23,347 nt of DNA from Condylostoma magnum (Eukaryota; Ciliophora; Heterotrichea; Heterotrichida; Condylostomatidae). Shown one piece after another: positions 12,901-21,507 of this stretch. Made by a program: the position numbers and the translations under genes. How positions within the stretch are numbered: the stretch's first letter is position 1; the number at the start of each line of letters is the position of its first letter. Below the pieces are notes generated by a model, which was not told where the DNA came from, did not search any database, and saw nothing but the letters and a program-made list of their open reading frames with translations. The stretch lies in assembly GCA_920105805.1 (NCBI GenBank), contig CAKKTI010000346.1, positions 1 to 23,347 of the forward strand, read 5' to 3'.

Positions 12901-14338
12901 CTCTAAAGAAGGTTGTTTGAGTTGTAAGAGGAATTAAGAGATGAATAAAAGTGGTGTATGTGAGTGTATTGATGATACTATACTAATAGAAGATGAATGC
13001 TTTATAAAGATAAGAGTTGAATCATGAATCTCAGACTAAAATATAATTACGCTTACTTTCAACGATGAATTTTAACTATAAAAAGATTTTGTAATATTAA
13101 CAATTTCTAGTGATAGCCAAACCGAGGTAGCTAAATTTAACTTAGTAGAAATTTCAACAAAAATATATAACATAGAGCTTATTACCGATACTAAATACTT
13201 CCATACAGTTACTATATAATTTACAAATAGCCTTAGACTTAAAGACTTAGAGAAGATTACACTTAGTTTGAATGTTAATGCTATATAACAATTCTAACTG
13301 GCTAAAGAAGCTAGTTAAGTAGCTTCTACAATAGGAGTTACAAGTAGTATTTCTATTGGATTTATACAAGGTGATATTGGATCAATTTTTATGGTAGCAG
13401 AACACTTACAGATTATAAGTTATATGCCTATTATTGCCCCTCATTTATCCCCTACTGTTAAAGGATTTTGCAGAGGATTTAACTCACTTGAAATTGTTCC
13501 CACAGTACTGCCGGATCTAGATACTGATTTGTTACTTGATGAAAAAGAATCAGATGAATATGGCACTAGTCATGCTAACTTTATTATTAATTTCGAGTAA
13601 GGATTAATTGCTATTTCAATGTAAATAATATTACTAATTGTCCTAGTATTTTTATCTAGATGCTCTGTCTTAGATATTAAAATCAAGATGAACTCATATC
13701 TTTAATAATTTCAGTCTAATTTACTTCCGTTCTGATTAAGCATACATATTGATGTTTGTGTTTGAGCTTATATAACTGTAAAATAGAACTAGTATACAGA
13801 TTTATACTTTGTTGATTACTTATCATTAGTATTAGCTTTAGTTTTTGGAATAATTGCTATGCTGACTCCTTTAATCATACTTTATTTTGTATTAACAGAG
13901 CCATAACTACATGAAAATACTTATTTCTCAGCCTTATTAAGTGATTTTAACCAAACATGATAAAGTTGGATTACTATTATTTTTCGGTTTAGCTTTAGAA
14001 ACATTTTTGTTATTTTATGATGACTAGATATTACCATATAAGCAAAATCTTTGTTATTATCTTTGGTATTTCAAATTGAGTTTTTGTATAATTTAAAGTT
14101 TAGAGCATATAAAGATAAACGATATCACTATTGGATTTTATTCATCGATTTATCATTTATATTATTCTTTATTATTTCGCAGATTCAGATTTAGAACGAT
14201 ATTTTCGACTATTTTATCATTGGAGCAGCAGGATTACCAATACTAGCTGATTATTTGTTAATATTTTTAAACCTATTTTCAAGAATTAAGAGTAGAATCT
14301 CTAGGTGGAGAAATAGATAGTTAAATTTTATAAAATAA
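6914..14338 (+). CDS. Giant surface protein: ConA/LamG-like and Cys-rich domains plus multi-pass membrane region
   Basis: With TAR=Gln and TGA=Trp a single phase runs about 2,474 codons from the ATG at 6914, checked at many anchor points. It starts with a signal peptide (MFRTTLILILVASSVTY). Concanavalin-A/laminin-G-like domains lie near residues 375-490, 560-700, 930-1080, 1090-1260, 1370-1530 and 1545-1730, plus a possible one at 30-280. Each has an F-x-W strand and most have a W-Y/F strand, with the Trp written as either TGG or TGA. Cysteine-rich furin-like blocks sit near 323-350, 770-910, 1320-1365 and 1750-2026. A beta-rich juxtamembrane part precedes about seven or eight hydrophobic segments (about 2136-2456), for example IILLIVLVFLSRC and LSLVLALVFGII. 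The protein is probably displayed on the cell or ciliary surface, with ligand unknown. About 25 Trp codons are TGA. The C-terminal end is uncertain: TAA at 14336 is one candidate, and coding may continue in another phase. Confidence 0.85.
12291..12860 (+). repeat. Internal duplication, 420-base spacing, in the last Cys-rich block of gene C
   Basis: The segment 12291-12440 recurs at 12711-12860, exactly 420 bases (140 codons) later. A run of more than 40 bases is identical between the copies, and the encoded CQNEYKLLNGQCREC and CEICLDNDQNC strings recur with a few changes in between. The frame is preserved. This indicates a recent in-frame tandem duplication that lengthened the cysteine-rich stalk. 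Confidence 0.9.
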
Positions 14339-15010
14339 TTAGTTGTTTTATTTCAATGATATATACTTTAAACATACAAAATCAGCCTTCTATGAAAATG
14401 AACTTACAGCCATCTATCCCAGGGCAAAAGCATTGTATTTTATCATATTACTAAAATAGCTAAAAATTAAAACAATCTAAAAGACAAAAATTTACTTTTA
14501 GAGAATAAAAATTGTTTTTGTTATGCTAAATTAAGAGTAAATAGTACAATTTTATAGAAAAATAAGCTGAAGAGTCACTTTCTAAAGATATTATCAACAT
14601 TGTATTATTCATAGCACCCAATCAAATTAAACTATAAACTAAAAACAGGCTAATATAAAAGGGTGAATTGAGTACATTAAAAAAGCTATATTTACTCAAA
14701 TAAGCAAATAGCTTAAACACACTATCCAAACCAATCTATATTTTTCCGATAGTTAATTATTGGATATTAGTATAATTTTAACAACTTACGATAGCTCTGC
14801 TCCGAATTAGAAATAGGCTTTAATATATAGATTTCCTTTTCAATATAAGAAATATATTAACATTTTGATAGTAAATAAAGTATTATATCATGTCTATAAA
14901 TTATGCAAGTTGAATTAATCAGTATTTTGTTTTAAAAGAAAAGTAAATCTAAAAGGCTGATCACTTAATTCAAAATATTAGTTTAAAATAGATATAATTA
15001 ATATACATAA
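14339..15010 (+). other. Possible C-terminal tail of gene C in another phase; otherwise unassigned
   Basis: Just past the last membrane segment the +1 phase reads as protein-like sequence, NDIYFKHTKSAFYENELTA followed by IYPRAKALYFIILLKQLK, from about 14355 to 14460 and perhaps further. A GT...AG span of 16 bases at 14305-14320 would join the two phases, and heterotrich introns are typically 15-16 bases. No other feature is seen before the D flank. The call is tentative because every frame stays open in this code. Confidence 0.35.
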
Positions 15011-15020
15011 ATAATTAAAA

Positions 15021-15113
15021 CTCATTTTAGCTTGTATTCTGCTTCTTACAAAAATTAAATACTCCTTGAATAATCAATTTTTACTAAGAATTAATGCAAG
15101 AATAATTACATGA
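15021..15113 (-). repeat. Shared 3'-flank block downstream of gene D
   Basis: On the - strand this contains the TTGCATTAATTCTTAGTAAA and ATTATTCAAGGAGTATTT segments also found downstream of A and B. In D it follows the stop almost directly. In A and B it lies 130-200 bases further out, so D has lost the sequence in between. Confidence 0.6.
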
Positions 15114-16544
15114 CTAAATTTCCCATACTCTTACTTGATAATCCATTCCACCTGATACTACAAGTTATTCACTTCTTGATATGCAAACTGATGACACAAT
15201 ATTATCATGTTAGCCAATGATTCTATCTCTAGATGGGTTTTATAAGTCCCATAATCTTACTTTCCTATCACTCGCACTTGATACTAGTTATCCACTGCTT
15301 GAAATGCAAACTGATAATACGTAAGAATCATGTTAACCAATGATTCTATTTCTGGATGGGTTTTACAAGTCCCATACTCTTACTTTACTATCATATCCGC
15401 TTGATACTACTATTTATTCGCTTCTTGAAATGCAAACCGAGAATATCTCTTCATCAGGGCGACCAATGACTCTATTATTGCATGAGTTCTATAAGTCCAA
15501 TACTATTATTTTATTATCTCTTTCACCTGATATTATTAACTACTCACTTCTTGAAATGCAAACTGATGATGCCCGATGATCATATTAACGAATGATATTG
15601 TTTCTAGATGGGTTTAATAAGTCCCATACTTTTACTTTCTTATCACCTCCCACTGATACTACTAATGATTCACTTCTTGAAATGCAAACTGATCTTATAT
15701 AATGATCATGTTCACCAATTATTCTGTTTCTGGATGGGTTTAATAAGTCCCATACTCTTACTTTATAATCCCATCCACCTGACACTACTAGCTATTCACT
15801 CCTTGAAATGCAAACTGATTATACATAAGAGTCATGTTTACCAATGACTCCGTTTCTTGATGGGTTTAATAAGTCCCATACTCTTACTTTCATATCAGCT
15901 CCACCTGATACTACTAATGATTCACTTCTTGAAATGCAAACTGAGTTTACACAATCATCATGTTGACCAATGATTCCTTATTTTCACTTTCGTTCATTTT
16001 ACTAGGATTATTCTTGTTGTAATTTTAGCTTTCTAATATATTCTCCAGCTCTCGTTGAATTCACTTATCCCGTAATCCATTATAAAATTCTATTAGCTTG
16101 TTATTTCTGATCTGTTCTGATAAAAAGAAGTTATCATGATACTTTTCCAAATGTTTTTAGTTTTACTCCTATTAAATCATCTGGATTCACTTTTTATATA
16201 AATTCTTTAGCCTAATTACTTGATTTGACCAAACCATCTAAGTATTTCAGATACTTGACTTTAATCTCATTCTCTCTCATAAATTCATAAATGAAGGTGT
16301 CTATTGCAGATTAGCAAGTAATTGTGAACAGTTGACAAATTTGAAAGGTTCTTTTGAGCTTTATAAGTGGATTAGCTCTTTCTAGCTTTTTCCATAGAGC
16401 TTCTAGGTTGTCTTGGGTGAAGATTTAGCCTTTTAGAATGCTTTTAACTTCACTGTTATCTGGTCATTCCATATACTGATAGATTTATCAGAAATCGATG
16501 CCAACAATCAAATTTCTGATAATTGGTCTAATACAGTTTTCCAT
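15114..16544 (-). CDS. Seven-bladed WD40 protein D, 476 aa, intact
   Basis: One continuous frame starts MENCIRPIIRNLIVGIDFW and aligns end to end with A, E and F. The N-terminal region (residues 1 to about 206) is followed by seven blades and ends VWEI-TAG. The residues before the blade Asp are A, W, G, R, Y, S and M in order. Blade 3 has SVG for SGG, blade 4 reads VLDL where the WD Trp is replaced by Leu, and blade 6 lacks one residue after QLV, so blades 3-6 are less canonical than those of the paralogues. TGA encodes Trp in DFWQI, EWPDN, SWQLL and RKWK. D stands alone without a divergent partner, and the long inverted-repeat block is not evident upstream. Only the ATTACACAGC string (16625-16634) is kept. 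A beta-propeller binding role is inferred. Confidence 0.88.
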
Positions 16545-17619
16545 TCTTTTATATAAAATTGACAAGATCTTTATGGATTTATTTTTGATGAATGCATTGG
16601 AATTTTAATTGTATATTATATAACATTACACAGCCCTAATCAAAAATGTTTACAATTATTAGTTCTATGCAAGCTGTATATATTAAGTTTGCCTAAGCTT
16701 TGATTTCATTTATTATAAGTTAACCTTTTAGACAATCTGCATATAAATGCATATGCAATAAATCTGTAAAATGTTTTAGATGAGAAAATATGATATCTAC
16801 TTATAACTACCAATTTTTAGACTGTTGTAACAATTAACAGCATATTAGATAATGATATATAAAGTGGAAGAATTTAGCTTATAGAAAATAATATTATGTT
16901 AATCATACTGAATAGTATTTGAATAAGCTTTGATTTATTAGTGAATAATGTAAGCCTAGAGTAAATGGCCCCTTAGCTTGAGACTAAATTTAGAAAATAT
17001 AGAGAAAGCTAAATCATTATGTTTCATAAGTATTATTCTATTATTAAACTAAGGAAAATCAGATATACAAACTAATCAATGAATTATAAGCTTATAGCTT
17101 ACTCCTTTTAATATAAAGGAAGGCATAATACAGGATTAATCAGAAATTTATCCTTATAAATAACAAAATAGAACTTATTTTTATTTTAAAATAAGCAAAT
17201 TACTTGTTCTAAATATAAAGTAATAATCCTATTTAAAGCCTATATGAAATACTAGAAAGATATAAGCTCAATTGAGCTATTCTGAAGTTGATTAATGTTT
17301 AGATTCTTTTGTAATTCTAAATTAAGTAACAAATAAAGACTCTTTCATTTAGCTTATAATAGTACGCTGATCTAATAAATACACTAATTTACTACTCTAA
17401 CACAAAAATGTTCTTTTGCTGATAGAAATGCCTACAACTCACATATATAAAAATGCATGAATGAATGTACTTGAATTAGTAGTTGAATCACAGTGAGCCA
17501 TTATTATATTGAAAACTACTAAATATCAGTCTGTAGTGGTATCAGCAATTTCATAAAATTTGATGGAATTATATCATCTTCTAATCAAACAAGAGGCAAT
17601 TTATTTGAACTTTTCATCA
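16545..17619. other. Intergenic, nothing recognised
   Basis: AT-rich sequence upstream of gene D. Apart from the ATTACACAGC string at 16625-16634 shared with the upstream blocks of the other WD40 genes, I see no conserved motif, domain, tRNA or repeat. Confidence 0.4.
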
Positions 17620-17910
17620 TGTAGAGCGTTAGGAGGTTATGGCGGAGCTGAGAGACTTGATATTAACAATAGCTGGATGGGAATTCCTAATATGAGCGGT
17701 ACAGTGATTAGCGCTGGATGCTGTTTCACTGTCTGATGGGCATACTGTTTAGAAATTTGATATGAGAATGAATAGGTAAATTATAAGGCATTGCAGATGC
17801 ATTTTGACGACAATTCCTGATAAGAATGGATGCAGTGGAGAGGTATAGTGTGTAGAGAATACGTGGATTAAGTACAGGGCTTGGATTGTCTGACATTTAT
17901 ACCTTTGTTG
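17620..17910. other. GC-richer island of unknown nature
   Basis: Base counts for 17641-17880 give about 41% G+C, with G exceeding C on the + strand. The flanking DNA is visibly far more AT-rich. The island could be a structured RNA gene, a conserved exon or acquired DNA. Several frames on both strands read as plausible protein under the permissive code (for example LGGYGGAERLDINNSWMG on +), and none matches a family I know. No tRNA, SRP, U-snRNA or RNase P landmark was found. Confidence 0.4.
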
Positions 17911-18131
17911 ACATTGTTTTTAGATATATTAAGTTTAAAAATTAATTAGTTGGGTAAAAAGTATATTGTTATTGCAGTACTTAATTCTATTTAATAAATT
18001 ATACATGCTAGATCTCTAAACCAAAAATAAATTAGAAAAAACAAGCTAATATCTAACTATAAATAACTCATAAAACCTTGATTAGTATATTGATATCTTT
18101 GAATATTTATTATAAACATATTCAAGTTTCA

Positions 18132-18465
18132 TTAAAGTATAACTACCTGTGTTAAAATTTTCTCAATTAAGCCTTTTACTTCGGTTATTTTAGGTCTTAA
18201 AGGAGATTTTTATTATAACTGCACATCTTACTGCTCTTGAAATACCATATGCTCTTCTTAAAGCTGTTTTACTCTTAATAACAATATAAGGAATACTAGA
18301 ATCTTCGGCTAATAAAGCAAGCATATCACCTACTATAATAATAAATTCTGCTGTTCCTCTTATTAGCATTTTAGTCGATTCGTTTGCTCCTTTTTTCAAT
18401 TATTAGTAATTGTGAGCTTGTTAAACTAAATCTAGGATATTACCTATTAATATAGAATCTGCCAT
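18132..18465 (-). pseudogene. SNU13: Damaged copy of Snu13/15.5K (L7Ae family) RNA-binding protein
   Basis: The translation ILDLVQQAHNYQQLKKGANE then STKMLIRGTAEFIII clearly matches Snu13, the kink-turn-binding protein of U4 snRNP and box C/D snoRNPs. Three in-frame TAA codons fall where the family has Gln or another polar residue (VQQ, NYQQL). After GTAEFIII about eight residues normally present (the EPLEILLHLP region, which holds a known RNA-contact Glu) are missing. The C-terminal helix (TEVKGLIEKIL) lies in a different phase, reached by a one-base slip at the A5 run (18207-18211). It ends at tandem TAA-TGA (18134-18129). The ATG at 18465 aligns inside the usual N-terminus, and no better upstream ATG is in frame. 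The loss of core residues plus the frame slip suggest a pseudogene, with sequencing error at the A-run a partial alternative. Confidence 0.75.
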
Positions 18466-19014
18466 TGGAACAATACGAGATCTGGCATGTCCTATTTATG
18501 AAGATATATCTCAATCCCTACTTTAGACATCTTAATAAATTAAAATTCTTTCACTTAAGTCATCTAAGAACATTATCTATAATAAGTAAATGCTTTGTAT
18601 ATATAATTTCCAGCATTGATTCCTACTTAGAGAAGTTCATTAATTATTAAACAGGTGATAACATTGCAATGCTTGTCGGCGTGAAATTCTCTGAATAAAC
18701 GACTCAATTATTCCTCTTATATCAGCATAGATGACTGATATAGTTATTAGCTCTCTATGTTAAATCTATTTTTGGTAGTAAAAATGTGTATATTGTTTAT
18801 AATATATTTGGCTTTTATCAGTTTAAAATCAACTTATGTTTCCTATTATTAAACTATACGCTACAAGGGTAGCTAATATTCTAATAAGCAATCTTACAAG
18901 TTAAACATTGAGCTTATATAATGATCCAAGGAAATACTCTAGATAAAAGTTAAATAAAGCTTAAAATGTTTAATTAAAGTTTCTAAGAGTTATTTCGGAA
19001 TAGATTGGAATTAA
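18466..19014. other. Intergenic; 3' flank of gene E in the right half
   Basis: The last about 120 bases before gene E match, on the - strand, the 3' flanks of F and B (TTATTTAACTTTTATCTAGA then GTATTT at about 18930-18960, and the AATCTATTCCGAAATAAC segment at about 18990-19007). The rest is AT-rich with no recognised gene. The short + strand reading 18465-18650 is not supported by any similarity. Confidence 0.45.
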
Positions 19015-20454
19015 CTAAATTTTCCATACTCTTACTACTATATCATATCCACCTGATACTACAAGCTATTCACCTCTTGAGATGCAAACTGAGTATACAT
19101 CATTATCTTATTGACTAATGATTCTGTTTTTGGATGGGTTTTATAAGTCTCATACTCTTATTTTCTTATCTCTTCCACCTGATACTACTAATAATTCACT
19201 CTTTGAAATGCAAACTGAGTATACATAATGATCATGTTCACCAATTATTCTGCTGTTGGCGGGGTTTTATAAGTCTCATACTTTTACTCTATTATCCCAT
19301 CCACCTGATACTACAAGCTATTCACTTCTTGAAATGCAAACTGATGATGCATAATGATCATGCTCACCAATGATTCTGTTGTTTAATGGACTTGATGAGT
19401 CCCATACTCTTACTTTCTTATCCCATCCACCTGATACTATAAGCTATTCACTTCTTGAAATGCAAACTGATGATACATAATGATCATGCTAACCAATGAT
19501 TCTATTTCTGGATGGATTTGATAAGTCTCATACTCTTACTTTCCTATCCCATCCACCTGATACTACTAGTTACCCACTTCTTGAAATGCAAACTGATCTT
19601 ACATAATAATCATGTTGGCCAATGATTCTGTTGTTGATGGGGCTTAGTAAGTCCCATACTCTTACTTTCATATCATATCCGCCAGATACTACTAGTGATT
19701 CACTTCTTGAAATGCAAACTGATGATATATAATTATCATGTTAACCAATGATTCTGTTTCTGGATGGGTTTTATAGGTCCCATACTCTTACTTTATTATC
19801 TCTTCCACCTGATACTACTAGTTATTCACTTCTTGAAATGCAAACTGATGATAGGCTTCTATCATGCCGACCAATGATTCCTTATTTTCACTTTCGTTAC
19901 TAAAATTATTCTTGTTGTGATTCTAGTTATCTTGCTTTATGTCTAATATCTTTTACAGCTCTTATTGAATTCACTTATCCCAAAATTCATTATAAACTTC
20001 TATGAGCTTATTCTTTCTAACCTATTCTAATAAAAAGAAGCTACCATAATATTTCTCCAAATGTTCCAAGCTTTATTTGAATTAAATCATCAGGATTCAC
20101 TCTTTATATAATTTCTTTGACTTGATTGCTTAATTTTACCAAAGCATCCAAATATTTATGACATTTGGCTTCAATCTCATTCTCTCTTATAATGCCGTAA
20201 ATAAAGGTACCTATCTTAGGTTAGCAAGCAATTATGAGCAGTTGACAAATTTGGAAGGTTCTTTTGAGCTTTATGAGTGGATCAACTCTTTCTAGATTTC
20301 TCCATAGAGCTCTTAGGTTGTCTTAGGTGAAGATTTAGCCCTTTATAATGCTTTGGATTTCCCTGTTATCTTACCATTCTATATCCTGATGGATTTATCA
20401 GAAATCGATGCCAACGATCAAGTTTCTGACAATTGGTCCAATACAGTTTTCCAT
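19015..20454 (-). CDS. Seven-bladed WD40 protein E, 479 aa, intact
   Basis: Starts MENCIGPIVRNLIVGIDFW. The N-terminal region of about 207 residues (including LRALWRNLERVDPLIKLKR) and seven blades follow without a frame break, ending VRVWKI-TAG. In blades 3, 5 and 6 the Trp of the WD dipeptide is written TGA (complement of 19528-19530, 19276-19278 and 19150-19152), while the other blades use TGG. This is the cleanest evidence for TGA=Trp in the window. Further TGA-for-TGG exchanges against gene F occur in DFWQ, LQWIL and RKWK. The Gln of SEQL is TAA or TAG. The gene is divergent from F, with about 1.05 kb between start codons. The inferred role is a beta-propeller binding protein with unknown partner. 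Confidence 0.92.
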
Positions 20455-20539
20455 TTTTTATATAAAATCGATGAAACTGTTTTAAAGGTAATTGGTTTAT
20501 TTCTTCAAAAATTGATGATTTATAACTTATACTTTATTC

Positions 20540-20720
20540 TATGAAATCAAAAGAATTGAAAAGCAATAATTGTTGTTATTAAGTGTTTATATTCTAGGAA
20601 TTATACATTATGACTAATACATTCAAATTGATAGTTATTACACAGCTTAGAATATTCTTCAATACTAAAACATAGTATTCTATCATGAGCTTTTAAGATT
20701 TGTTCCCATTACTAGGAAAT
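20540..20720 (-). promoter_or_regulatory. Conserved upstream block of gene E with inverted repeat
   Basis: Arms TATTCTAGG (20590-20598) and CTTAGAATA (20646-20654) are separated by 47 bases and contain CATTATGACTAA and ATTACACAGC. The block lies about 85-265 bases upstream of the ATG. It is the mirror image of the F block across the shared spacer, and similar to the blocks upstream of A and B. Confidence 0.55.
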
Positions 20721-21219
20721 TATTACATATACTTTGCCTAGATAGTTTATAATGGTCACTACCTAATAATATTCCTTTGAATTCGATTACATATTTATTA
20801 AACAAATGACACAGCTATAAACTTATCATAATTAAAACAGTAATTTATTCCAATAATATACTGCATAATACTTGGAATCTTAAATCAATCACTCCATAAG
20901 AAAAGCATATCAAATATAGATTGATAAAAGATTAAATAATAGATAGTGGTTATATATACCAGAAGTGTATGCAGAGAATTAATTCACATATATAGCAACT
21001 TATTAATGAAAGGCATAATAGGAATAAATTTATGTATAAATAAAAATAACAGAAGAATTTAAACAGCAGATCAATAAATACATAGGATATGTCAAAAATA
21101 TTATAAAATACAACAAAAGAAATATGTTATTAAATAGCAATTATTCTAAAGAGAGTATCTAAGCAAAGTATTTGCAATAATTTCCTGAGTAATGCCAAGA
21201 AATATTATTGTCTAGGAGT

Positions 21220-21385
21220 AAAGGCTCATTATAGAATACTATATTTTAGTATTGGAGAATATTCTAGGTTGTGTAATAACTAGCATTTTGATTGGATTAG
21301 TCATAATGTCCAATACCTAGCATATAAGCCCTTAAAAACAGCCATTGTTGCCTTTTAATTCTTTTGATTTCACTTTAAACCCAGA
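21220..21385 (+). promoter_or_regulatory. Conserved upstream block of gene F with inverted repeat
   Basis: Arms TATTCTAGG (21260-21268) and CCTAGCATA (21316-21324) are separated by 47 bases, with TTGTGTAATAACTA and TTAGTCATAATGT between them. The block is followed by AATTCTTTTGATTTCA, which is also present in the E block. It lies about 125-290 bases upstream of the ATG. Its similarity with the E block makes the E/F spacer an imperfect large inverted repeat. Confidence 0.55.
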
Positions 21386-21507
21386 ATAATTCACAAATAG
21401 TCTATCAGAACACAGCACGATCTCAACAAGTTATAATAATAGTGTATATAATCAGAAGAAATATTAAAACAACCCATAAAGTAGTCTCATCAATTTTATA
21501 TAAAAAG

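Noticed and set aside
17170-17205. Inverted repeat CTTATTTT ... AAAATAAG
   Set aside because: Low-complexity A/T sequence with no supporting context.
18718-18742. Perfect 8-base inverted repeat (TATATCAG ... CTGATATA, 9-base loop)
   Set aside because: Such short AT-rich palindromes are expected by chance here. No T-run, conservation or gene context supports a terminator or mobile-element end.
20353-20544. + strand reading over the start of gene E
   Set aside because: Antisense to the N-terminal region of gene E, which aligns with three paralogues on the - strand.
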